Of a DNA stretch of 51,103 nt, positions 32,273 through 40,227 are shown one piece after another. The notes beneath the pieces were generated by a model. It was not told where the DNA came from. It made no database searches and worked only from the letters and a program-made list of their open reading frames with translations. Every line of letters starts with the position of its first letter. Position 1 is the stretch's first letter. The DNA lies in NCBI GenBank assembly GCA_015061775.1, contig SUVY01000013.1:1-51103 (forward strand), given 5' to 3'. Source of the stretch: Lentisphaerota bacterium. Its GTDB lineage: Bacteria > Verrucomicrobiota > Lentisphaeria > Victivallales > Victivallaceae. Both the position numbers and the translations under genes were made by a program.

Positions 32273-35200
32273 TCACTTGCTCTGGTGACTTGCAACTTTC
32301 CACGGTTCGCAGTTGAGGCCGCAGAGGATTTTTACGAGCTCACTTCTGGTAACTTTGTCGGTTCTCGGAGTTATCAGCATTGCCGCGATCTCGATTTCAT
32401 GGGGTCTGTTTGCCTGGATCGTTACACTTTGGGTTGCGTTGTCAAGAGTTGTCCAACGGGGTGAGAAATAGGGATATTTGTTGTGGTCGTTGTCCAGACG
32501 GGCGTCCCACCTGAAACGGCCTTTGCCTTTTCCGTATTGGGCTTTGTAGAACTCGGTTCCGGAGTTGATTCCGGTGATGGCGGGAACGATTTTTCCATCG
32601 GGCAGAACGACGCCGATATCCTGTTTGGTTCCGTCACGTGAAGTGCGGGCTTTGGCTTCCTGAGTGTTCATTCTGCTGAGCAGCCAGATGGTGTAGTCTC
32701 CGGCAGGAATCTCCTCGAAGTTGAAGGTTGCACGTTGACCTCCGGCGTTGACTACGAGGCAGTCCTGTACGCAGTTTTTGTGGGCTGGAACGATTTTGGC
32801 TCCATTGAGCGGAACTGCATTTTTTGCGGGTATGAGGCGGACATTGGGAGCAACCAGAACGGCGAGCTCTTTTTTTGCTCCGTTGTCATCGATGACCACG
32901 TTTTCAAACCGGGTTGCCGAGGAGTCAGCTTTGGCTGTGATGGAGAGAACTCCATTTGCGAGTTTTGCCGTGACTCCGGAGCTTGACGTTACCTTTGCAT
33001 CGGCAGACGCTCCTTCGACAGCGTGGCTTACGCTTTTGCCGGGTTCGACTGCGGTTATCTGACGCTCGAAACCGGGAATTGCTCCGTTATAGGGAGCGTC
33101 TTTGATGACCAGCTCTTTCACGTCGTTGCGGTAGGATACCGTGATATTGGCTTTGCTTCCTTTATCGGCTTTGAAGAGGATAGAGTTCTCTCCAGTTTTA
33201 AGCTGGCAGTTCTGGACGCGGCTGTTGAACATGACTTCGGTGAATGCCTCGAATTTTGTCACCTTGCTGATCGGAGCTTTGATTTTGATGTAGTAGGCGT
33301 GACGTGCTCTGATGGCATAGGTCGCGCGGCCGTCAGCGTCAGTAACGAGTTTGCGGAAAGTTTTGCCTCCATCAGTGGATAACTCGATGTCAGCCTTTTT
33401 TCCGTCGGAGGTAATTGCTTCATAGCGTCCGGCGACGATGGGGTAGGGCAGTTCGACGGCGTAGATGAAGTCATTGGCGGTGATGTTTGAGAACGCCTTG
33501 TTGCTCTTGGAGGGCTTTCCGCTGAAAGAGAAGTACGCGTTGGAGTAGTGGGGGAACGGACGGTGTACCTGATAGAGCTGCTCCGTGCAGACAAGCTCTT
33601 TGGGAGCCTTTTCCGCCAGACGGAATTTTTTGTCGTACGGGAAAGGATCGTTGGGGTGCACCGCTCGCGGATCGATACAGCGGGCGACCTGCACATCGTT
33701 ATAGTTTCCGTCATTGTAGAAATAGAATCTGGCCTTTTCTCCCGGGTGCAATGTGTAGGCGATGCGCTGCTGCATTCCGGGGATGTGTCTTGAGTAATTT
33801 CTGGTAAATCCCTGGCGGGTGAACGATGAACTTCCGCGTCCCCAGCGGACGAATGATCCGTTTTCGACATCGAGCTCTTTCAAACTTGCCGGAGTTTCGT
33901 TGTCCCATCCGGGGAAGAACTGCTGAGCAGAGAGGTCGTAAACATGATTCTTTCCATCGAAGTAAACCTGCTGGAAGCTGTGTCCGTATCCGGCAGTCTG
34001 GGTCGCAGGCAATGATCCGGAACACGAAAACATATTTGCTGCCATGTTATTGAGCGGACCGCATTCAAATCCGCAGTATCCGTTGAAGAGGCTGAGTGCG
34101 AGGTATGAAGCGTGTCTGGCACGGTCGCTGTGCGCACCTATACTTGCCTGATGGGTCATGAAGTAGTCGCTTGCTTTCAGTACGAGATTGAAAAGCAGAT
34201 TAGCTTTTTCGTAGTCACTTACTTTGATGTTTTTGAGACTGTCGGTGATGTCTCCGAAGCTGCGGACGTCGAGCTCTTCATTGGCTATAAGGACAGGATG
34301 GCGCAGCTCTGCAACGTTGTCAGGACAGGCTATTTCTATATAGTTCATATAGCTGTTTGCCGGAATCATCAACTCTTTTCTCGAGCCGGGCGTTGCGCTG
34401 TATTTTACGGTATTATCTTTACGGGCTGCTTTGAAATCTTTGACCGACGGCATAACGGGGTAGTTGTTTTTGTTCAGGACTTTTGCCGGATTGCTTCCGT
34501 CGAGAAGTTTTTCCGGAAAGTACTGGATGGTTTTTCCGTCGTAGGCAAAGGTTCGTGCCCTGAGGAAGGTGGCAGAGTTGATTGAACCATAGACTTTTCC
34601 CAGTCCCATCGAGGATTTTCCGTCTATTGAGCGGTCAAAGTCAAAGAGGGCGTAAGTTGCGGCATCAGCTTTGAGCTCTTTTTCCGGAGTGAACTCTTTT
34701 GTGTAGCGTCTGCCTCCTGATATCCTCAGCGAATCGATTGTTGCCGGAGCGTATTTTGTCGCGATCTGTCTCGCCCGGTTTGCGTCATTTCCGATGGCAA
34801 CGACCTGAGCGATTTGATCGTTGTGATAAAATTCTTTGCTGATACTATGTTTTATAAAGCTGAATTTTGAATTTGCAAAGACCTTCTTGCCGTTGACGAA
34901 ACACTCGATTCCGTTTTTGCCGTACTGAACTGCTATGTGAGACCACTTTTTCAGTTCAAGTTTGTGTTTGAAAGAGAAGTCGCGGCGTTTCCCTGAGCCA
35001 TCGAGGACAGATATTTTCCAGACACCGCGTTTGGGAGTATAGGTGGTGTTGAAAAGAGAACCGATCTTTTGGCGGATAGCTTTGTTTTTGGGACGCGGGC
35101 CATAGTTGTTTCTTGCGTCGATCACGCAAAAAGTCTGAGCGTCGCTTCTTTTCCATTGCGGATTGATCCAGAGTTCAACTGTTCCGTCGTTGAGCGGCCA

Positions 35201-36217
35201 GAAACACTCTCGGTCGCTTTTTATTTGCTTGCCTTCGCTGTAAACGGCGTGGCTGTTGGGGGAGTAGTGGAATATGGTGTTTCCGTCAAGTTTGAGTGCG
35301 TGATCTCCCTCTTTGCCGGTAACACCTTGAGCAAACAGTTTGTCATTGTATGAGGGGAAGGGAAGCTGCTGGGCTTTCCTTACCGCAAGCTTGCTGATTT
35401 CCAGTTCGGGAAGACAGTCACTTTTCTGTTTTACTTCAAGACCGTGGTTGTCATATTTATACAAGGTTCCGCTGCAGTCAAATGTGACGGCAATGCGTTT
35501 TGCGTCTTTGTGGAAGAAGCCATACTCCTGATAGTGAGTGGTGACTCCGGGAACGCGCATGTGACTGATCCAGCGGGGTTCGGTGAGACTTTCCGGAAGC
35601 AGTTTTCCTTTTGCATCATACTGCTCAACTCTGACCGCGCCGCCCCAGGTGAGTTTGGCGAGTGATTTGAGTTCAAGCTCGAGTGCCGCCGGAGTTCCAG
35701 CGTATCCGGCAGGAAGATCAACGAAGTATTTTGCGGTTGACCATCCGAATTCGTTGGCTTTGATTATGATTTTATTTCCGTCCGAGCTGATGTCGATGCT
35801 GCGTCTGTTTTTTGTCCACTTGGAGGGATTTTTCAAGGCTCCGTCAAACAGGTTGTCGGTGGAGTTGATGCAGACAAATTTTTTGTCAGAATTTTTGACG
35901 ACAGCATAGAGTTTTTTTGTTCCGGCAGGAATTGTGAGACGCAGGATATCTTTTCCGGAGGCATTACCTTTGATGATTTTGGTATCGACCTGTTTATCAC
36001 CGTTTGCAGTTACTGCGACGACCTGGATATCGGCGTTTTGCGGAATTCCGGCAAGCTTATCAAGTTTTGCGCGGTCGATAGCGATCTCATAAGGCAGAGA
36101 TGTGTCGTTTTTACTGTTCCATTCAAGATCGAATGAATTTGCAGGTTTTGCCGCCGCAAGCTGGAAAGATGCAAAGCATCCCAGAGCCGCGGACAGCATG
36201 AAAGAATTGAACTTCAT
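32273..36217 (-). CDS. Large exported LamG and transglutaminase-like protein
   Basis: A 1314-residue protein with a signal peptide (MKFNSFMLSAALGCFASF, cleavage near LAAA). After a beta-rich region comes a LamG/concanavalin-A-like domain at about 340-505 (NDGTVELWINPQW, WSHIAVQYGKNGIECFVNGKKV, IDSLRISG). A transglutaminase-like domain follows at about 670-770, with Cys719 in FECGPLNNMA, His746 in GYGHSFQQVYFDG and Asp761 in VYDLSAQ as the likely triad. The last 500 residues are Ig- or jelly-roll-like and contain two long beta regions. The combination suggests a cell-surface protein acting on peptide or polysaccharide material. AAGGAAAG precedes the ATG. It follows the pseudopilin gene by 46 bases and may share its promoter. 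Confidence 0.75.
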   Translation of the reverse strand: MKFNSFMLSAALGCFASFQLAAAKPANSFDLEWNSKNDTSLPYEIAIDRAKLDKLAGIPQNADIQVVAVTANGDKQVDTKIIKGNASGKDILRLTIPAGTKKLYAVVKNSDKKFVCINSTDNLFDGALKNPSKWTKNRRSIDISSDGNKIIIKANEFGWSTAKYFVDLPAGYAGTPAALELELKSLAKLTWGGAVRVEQYDAKGKLLPESLTEPRWISHMRVPGVTTHYQEYGFFHKDAKRIAVTFDCSGTLYKYDNHGLEVKQKSDCLPELEISKLAVRKAQQLPFPSYNDKLFAQGVTGKEGDHALKLDGNTIFHYSPNSHAVYSEGKQIKSDRECFWPLNDGTVELWINPQWKRSDAQTFCVIDARNNYGPRPKNKAIRQKIGSLFNTTYTPKRGVWKISVLDGSGKRRDFSFKHKLELKKWSHIAVQYGKNGIECFVNGKKVFANSKFSFIKHSISKEFYHNDQIAQVVAIGNDANRARQIATKYAPATIDSLRISGGRRYTKEFTPEKELKADAATYALFDFDRSIDGKSSMGLGKVYGSINSATFLRARTFAYDGKTIQYFPEKLLDGSNPAKVLNKNNYPVMPSVKDFKAARKDNTVKYSATPGSRKELMIPANSYMNYIEIACPDNVAELRHPVLIANEELDVRSFGDITDSLKNIKVSDYEKANLLFNLVLKASDYFMTHQASIGAHSDRARHASYLALSLFNGYCGFECGPLNNMAANMFSCSGSLPATQTAGYGHSFQQVYFDGKNHVYDLSAQQFFPGWDNETPASLKELDVENGSFVRWGRGSSSFTRQGFTRNYSRHIPGMQQRIAYTLHPGEKARFYFYNDGNYNDVQVARCIDPRAVHPNDPFPYDKKFRLAEKAPKELVCTEQLYQVHRPFPHYSNAYFSFSGKPSKSNKAFSNITANDFIYAVELPYPIVAGRYEAITSDGKKADIELSTDGGKTFRKLVTDADGRATYAIRARHAYYIKIKAPISKVTKFEAFTEVMFNSRVQNCQLKTGENSILFKADKGSKANITVSYRNDVKELVIKDAPYNGAIPGFERQITAVEPGKSVSHAVEGASADAKVTSSSGVTAKLANGVLSITAKADSSATRFENVVIDDNGAKKELAVLVAPNVRLIPAKNAVPLNGAKIVPAHKNCVQDCLVVNAGGQRATFNFEEIPAGDYTIWLLSRMNTQEAKARTSRDGTKQDIGVVLPDGKIVPAITGINSGTEFYKAQYGKGKGRFRWDARLDNDHNKYPYFSPRWTTLDNATQSVTIQANRPHEIEIAAMLITPRTDKVTRSELVKILCGLNCEPWKVASHQSK

Positions 36218-36263
36218 TTTTCTTTCCTTTTTTTGTGGTTTTATGTTAAAAAATTATTGTTGA

Positions 36264-37088
36264 TCAGAATGTGTAAATCTGTCCCTCTCCGGCATAGAAA
36301 GCGTTGTAGCCCTGGAGCGAAGTCAGACGTTTGGATATGTCTCCTGCTGAGTTGCTGTCAGAGTGTCCGTCAGCCCACAGCACGTTGCATCTGCCGTTGT
36401 GATGTCCGGCATACAGGCGTGAAGAAGAGTTGTCCAGCCAGTACCATTGAGCGCGGACGGTCGTTGACCAGCTGTCAGCAAGCAGCAGAAAGGTTGACGG
36501 ATTTTTGATGTGTACAGGACGCAAGACCATCGCGCTACCGGTGGTGCCGTAATCTTGGAATTTCAGACGCCATTGGGTGCGATCATCTCCTTTGCGGGAT
36601 GTGGGGATGATTTTGTGTGACGGAATAAATCCGTATGTACTCACATGAGTAGCCATATCGTATGAGGCTGAGTTGTCATGTTTTTTCCAGTCGTTGACCA
36701 GAAATTGGAACGGAAAGACTGCGGGGCAGAGAACTGCATTCTTATTTCCGAGGTAGTTGCCTCCGAGTTTTGCTTTAAATCCCGCCTTGCTTTTGATTCT
36801 CATGATGTCACGGCAGACATAGCTTGTCCATTTTACGTTGTCGAGAGCATCTCCGCGGGATTCTGTGTACATGACAAGACTATTATGGTCATCGAGGTAT
36901 CCGGCGATAGCAAGTCCGCATTGCTTTTGGTTGTTGGTGCATTGACTTCCTTTGGCGCGCTGTCTTGCGCCCTGAAGCGCAGGCATCAGAATCGCGGCAA
37001 GGATGGCGATGATGGCGATAACAACCAGAAGTTCAATCAAGGTGAAACTAAGCTGTTTCTTAGAAAAAATGCTTTTAGTGGTATTCAT
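36264..37088 (-). CDS. Type II secretion pseudopilin with H-X9-DG motif
   Basis: A 274-residue prepilin-like protein. A short basic leader precedes the class III signal ([19 protein letters not shown]), with Glu at position 5 of the mature end, so cleavage is expected before the Phe. The C-terminal [15 protein letters not shown] carries the H-x9-DG pattern, the hallmark of the large pseudopilin families of Lentisphaerota, Planctomycetes and Verrucomicrobiota. Many such genes exist per genome and often sit beside large exported proteins, as here. The exact role is unknown, but it is probably a minor pilin or a secretion adaptor for the neighbour. It has a consensus promoter and AGGAAAGGAAA before the start. 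Confidence 0.92.
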   Translation of the reverse strand: MNTTKSIFSKKQLSFTLIELLVVIAIIAILAAILMPALQGARQRAKGSQCTNNQKQCGLAIAGYLDDHNSLVMYTESRGDALDNVKWTSYVCRDIMRIKSKAGFKAKLGGNYLGNKNAVLCPAVFPFQFLVNDWKKHDNSASYDMATHVSTYGFIPSHKIIPTSRKGDDRTQWRLKFQDYGTTGSAMVLRPVHIKNPSTFLLLADSWSTTVRAQWYWLDNSSSRLYAGHHNGRCNVLWADGHSDSNSAGDISKRLTSLQGYNAFYAGEGQIYTF

Positions 37089-37129
37089 TTTGTTGTTTCC
37101 TTTCCTTTTGAAAAATAGTTGTTTTACAT

Positions 37130-37158
37130 ATTATACGGCATATTGATAAAAAAAGCAA
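37130..37158 (-). promoter_or_regulatory. Promoter of the pseudopilin-LamG unit
   Basis: On the minus strand, TTGCTT (37158-37153), 17 bases, and a perfect TATAAT (37135-37130). It is 41 bases before the pseudopilin start. Confidence 0.65.
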
Positions 37159-37208
37159 GCCGAATTGGAATATTCTAATAAAAATGTAATGAATAGCGGG
37201 GAGAAGGC

Positions 37209-37237
37209 TTGTTTTTTTGCCGGGATTGCTTTACATT
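37209..37237 (+). promoter_or_regulatory. Promoter of the sugar-acid kinase-aldolase operon
   Basis: TTGTTT (37209-37214), 17 bases, TACATT (37232-37237). AAGGAG (37264-37269) follows as ribosome binding site. Confidence 0.5.
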
Positions 37238-37278
37238 AAACAATGAACCGTTAAATCATAAATAAGGAGTTGTTTGTT

Positions 37279-38379
37279 ATGGATAAAAAATGTATTGCGG
37301 CATTCGGAGAAGTGATGCTGCGTCTGTGTCCTCCCGGGAAAAAACGCTTTGCCCAGAGTTTTCCCGGAAGCATTGAAGCGACCTTCGGCGGCGGTGAGGC
37401 AAACGTCTGTGCCTCGATCGCCATGCTTGGAGGCAGCTGCCGTTATCTTACCGCTCTTCCGGATAATCCGATCACCCGCGCCTTTGCCGTCCAGTTGCGC
37501 GGACTCGGATGCGACGTCGATAAGATACACTACGACAAAGCTGGTCGTATGGGAGTGTATTACGCCGAGCATGGTTCCAATATGCGCGGTTCCAATGTAG
37601 TTTATGACCGCGATAACTCAACGATAGCTCTTCTTGCTCCCGAAGCCTATGATTTTGCCGATATGCTCGACGGAGTCACCCATTTGCATGTCACCGGAAT
37701 CACTCCGGCGTTGAGCGAAAACGCTTATCATTCGACCCTTGCCGCCGTAAAGTTTGCCTCAGACGCAGGAATAGCTGTTTCCGTAGATCTCAATTACCGC
37801 AAGAAACTCTGGAATTGGGATGTGAACAGCTCAAAAAGCGAGCTTGCCTCGCGCTGCATGAGTGAGATAGTCAAGTTTGCCGACATCATCATCGGCAATG
37901 AAGAGGACGCAGCCGATGTGTTCGGAATCCACGCGTCAGACACAGCCATTGACGCTGGAAAACTCAATATATCTGGCTACAAATCGGTTGCCGCCGCTCT
38001 TTCAGAGCGTTTTCCGAAAGCGAAGTTTGTGGCAATAACTTTGCGCGAGAGCATCTCAGCCGACCACAATAACTGGGGAGGTATGCTCTACGACTGCAAG
38101 GCGAAAGAGGCACACTTTGCCCCGCTTGCCGCAGACGGAACCTATTCTCCATACCACATCTGCGATATTGTTGACCGTTTCGGAGGCGGAGACTCCTTCT
38201 GTGCCGGACTTATTTTTGCTCTCAACAGTGACAAATATTCTTCTCCTGCCGATGCTATCCGTTTCGCGGTCGCCTCAAGTGCCCTCAAGCACACGATAAA
38301 TGGAGACTACAACTATACCTCCCTCAGCGAAGTTGAAACGTTGATGAAGGGCTCAGCTTCAGGAAGGGTGCAGAGATGA
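37279..38379 (+). CDS. kdgK: PfkB-family 2-keto-3-deoxygluconate kinase
   Basis: A 366-residue ribokinase-fold sugar kinase, predicted to phosphorylate 2-keto-3-deoxygluconate (or its galactonate epimer) at C6. The N-terminal FGEVMLRLCPPG and GGGEANVCASIAMLGG are PfkB motif 1, and DIVDRFGGGDSFCAGLIFAL is motif 2, with the catalytic base Asp305. The usual DTxGAGD reads DRFGGGD, as in several KDG kinases. The start at 37279 is nine bases after AGGAG; an in-frame TTG at 37270 is too close to it. The stop overlaps the aldolase start by four bases (ATGA), so the two act in sequence in a sugar-acid pathway. Confidence 0.85.
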   Translation: MDKKCIAAFGEVMLRLCPPGKKRFAQSFPGSIEATFGGGEANVCASIAMLGGSCRYLTALPDNPITRAFAVQLRGLGCDVDKIHYDKAGRMGVYYAEHGSNMRGSNVVYDRDNSTIALLAPEAYDFADMLDGVTHLHVTGITPALSENAYHSTLAAVKFASDAGIAVSVDLNYRKKLWNWDVNSSKSELASRCMSEIVKFADIIIGNEEDAADVFGIHASDTAIDAGKLNISGYKSVAAALSERFPKAKFVAITLRESISADHNNWGGMLYDCKAKEAHFAPLAADGTYSPYHICDIVDRFGGGDSFCAGLIFALNSDKYSSPADAIRFAVASSALKHTINGDYNYTSLSEVETLMKGSASGRVQR

Positions 38380-38984
38380 AAGAGCGTTTTGAAGCCTTGA
38401 TGAAAGAGTGTCCGGTCATCGCTATTTTACGCGGGATCACCGAGCCGGAAGTTGCCGCAGTCTGCGATGCCCTCTTTGAAGCAGGAATCACTCTGCTGGA
38501 AATTCCGCTCAACTCCCCCGATCCCATAAAGACGATCGCCGCAGCCGTAAAGCATTGCGGAGACCGCCAGATGGTCGGAGCGGGAACCGTTCTTACTCCG
38601 GAAGATGTACGTGATGTCGCAGCTGCGGGCGGAAAATTCATTATTTCCCCAAACACCGACGTTGATGTCATCAAAGAGACCAAAAAATGCGGGCTCATAT
38701 CCATCCCGGGATTTTTTACTGCAAGCGAGGGTTTTACCGCTCAGAAAGCCGGAGCGGACTATCTCAAACTCTTTCCTGCTTCACTCGGACCGGGATACGT
38801 CAAAGACCTCAAGGCCGTCATCAAGCTTCCGATCATGGCGGTCGGAGGTGTAAATGCCGCCAATACCCCTGAGTTCTTGAAAGTCTGCTGCGGAGTCGGA
38901 ATCGGTTCTGCCGTTTATAAAGCAGGGCGCACAGCCTCCGAAGTCGGAGCCGCCGCAAAAGAGATCACCTCATCAATAAAGTGA
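38376..38984 (+). CDS. 2-keto-3-deoxy-6-phospho-sugar-acid aldolase (KDPG/KDPGal type)
   Basis: A 202-residue class I aldolase of the Eda/DgoA family, splitting a 6-phospho-2-keto-3-deoxy sugar acid into pyruvate and glyceraldehyde 3-phosphate. Catalytic residues are Glu42 in LEIPLNSPDP and Schiff-base Lys131 in YLKLFPAS; GAGTVLTPEDV and SIPGFFTASE are further signatures. The LNSPDP block is more typical of the galactonate enzyme (DgoA) than of Eda, so the name is left open. It follows the kinase with a four-base overlap. Sources of the sugar acids, such as uronate dehydrogenases or dehydratases, are not in the window. The terminator at 39221-39260 ends the unit. Confidence 0.92.
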   Translation: MKERFEALMKECPVIAILRGITEPEVAAVCDALFEAGITLLEIPLNSPDPIKTIAAAVKHCGDRQMVGAGTVLTPEDVRDVAAAGGKFIISPNTDVDVIKETKKCGLISIPGFFTASEGFTAQKAGADYLKLFPASLGPGYVKDLKAVIKLPIMAVGGVNAANTPEFLKVCCGVGIGSAVYKAGRTASEVGAAAKEITSSIK

Positions 38985-39066
38985 CATTGGTATTCTGTTT
39001 GAAACAGAAGTTATAAAAAGGCTCTGTTCCCGACACGGGTAGGTGAAGGTAAATAAAAAAGTTTCC

Positions 39067-39210
39067 CCGCTTTTCTTGAAAGGGAGAGATCCGCCGTCGC
39101 CAAGGCTATGGCGGGACAAGGGGGAAAGAATAACGAAGCCGACGTTCGGCTTCTTTTCTCGTGAAAAGAAGTTTTCCCGCTTTCCCCGCATCATCTCCCC
39201 ATATCGGGAA
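39067..39210. repeat. Dispersed intergenic repeat with CTTTTC-TCGT-GAAAAG hairpin, copy 2
   Basis: Matches 2656-2757 at both ends and in the centre. Two overlapping stems compete: GAAGCCGA/TCGGCTTC (39135-39142, 39146-39153) and CTTCTTTTC/GAAAAGAAG (39150-39158, 39163-39171). They share CTTC and cannot both form. It contains about 30 bases more than copy 1 in the middle. Together with the following terminator it fills the 325-base gap between the aldolase and the DUF4886 gene; no gene is seen there. Confidence 0.6.
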
Positions 39211-39220
39211 CAAAGCTTAT

Positions 39221-39260
39221 AAAAAAGGACTTGCACGGAAAAATCGTGCAGGTCCTTTTT
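39221..39260. terminator. Bidirectional Rho-independent terminator
   Basis: AAAAGGAC-TTGCACG pairs with CGTGCAGGTCCTTTT (one G-T pair) around a seven-base loop, with A's on the left and T's on the right. It can end both the aldolase transcript (+) and the DUF4886 transcript (-), which converge here. Confidence 0.9.
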
Positions 39261-39309
39261 GTATCAAGTCATACTGCTCCGCATTGCTGAGGAACAGCAG
39301 ATGGCGTTT

Positions 39310-40200
39310 TTATTTATACTCTTTGAGAGCTTTGTCTGCGCAGGATTTCAGCAGAGCGGCATCTTCAGGAGACAATTTTATTCCGTTGTATTTGATATCG
39401 AGCGGAGACTTCTTGAAGATGAAACCGTACCAGACGCAAGCCTGGAGAAATTTTCCGCGTCCGTTGAGGTGGCTGGGATCACAACGGAACTCAGGAGCTC
39501 CGGTCTTGCGGTTCTTGGTCCAACGCCATCCGACGTTGAATGAACCGGTCTGATCTACGGTAGAACCCTGCGTTTTCTTGGCTTCAGCAATGAGTTTTTT
39601 GTCCACGGGCTTGAATTTGACGGGCTGAGCTTCGCGGGCAAGCTGAACAGCAAATCCTGCAGGAATGACTCTGAAGCCGTATTTTGCTGAGGCTTCTTTA
39701 TAGTTGTTGTAAATTCCGTCATACATACCTTTCTGCCCGCCGCTTTTTTTCAGCATATTGTGGTCAACGCGGTATGCCCAGGTCTGCTGGAAAACGATTT
39801 CCGAGTTGGGAGCATATTTTTTGACATACGCAACCAGATTATCCAATTCCGGATAAAAACTGCCTTTTACCCAGCTGAGGCGGCTCGCCTGCTGAATGGT
39901 GATGATATCCCATTTTTCAGCGGCAAGTATGTCGCGGAGTTTGGCCATTTTGCCGTTGTATTTATAGTACTTTTTATCGGCATTCTGCTCTTCTTCATTG
40001 GCATACGCCCAATGCTTTTGAATGGTGCATCCTCCGTGGTTGGCAAAGGCGAGGGTAAGTTTATCTCCCTGCGCTTTGGCGATCGCCGGAAGCTCTTTTT
40101 GCAGGCTCCAGGTAAAGCTGTTGCCGATGGTCAGCACTTTCATTTCTCCTGCCGCCAGAGCAAAAGCGGCAAGGAACAGAACAAACATAATTTTTTTCAT
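39310..40200 (-). CDS. DUF4886 SGNH-like exported protein
   Basis: A 296-residue protein with a signal peptide (MKKIMFVLFLAAFALAAGEM). LTIGNSFTWSLQKELPAIA is the Ser-containing first block, DIITIQQASRLSW the Gln-rich block III equivalent, and CDPSHLNGRGKFLQACVWYG the final DxxHLN block with the catalytic Asp and His. These match the DUF4886 branch of the SGNH hydrolases, found often in Bacteroidota and Lentisphaerota and presumed to act on glycan esters. AAAGGT precedes the ATG. It lies 27 bases after the 593-residue gene in the panC unit. It is the second SGNH-type protein in the window. Confidence 0.85.
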   Translation of the reverse strand: MKKIMFVLFLAAFALAAGEMKVLTIGNSFTWSLQKELPAIAKAQGDKLTLAFANHGGCTIQKHWAYANEEEQNADKKYYKYNGKMAKLRDILAAEKWDIITIQQASRLSWVKGSFYPELDNLVAYVKKYAPNSEIVFQQTWAYRVDHNMLKKSGGQKGMYDGIYNNYKEASAKYGFRVIPAGFAVQLAREAQPVKFKPVDKKLIAEAKKTQGSTVDQTGSFNVGWRWTKNRKTGAPEFRCDPSHLNGRGKFLQACVWYGFIFKKSPLDIKYNGIKLSPEDAALLKSCADKALKEYK

Positions 40201-40227
40201 AATTTGTACCTTTCAGTATTTTTTTTA

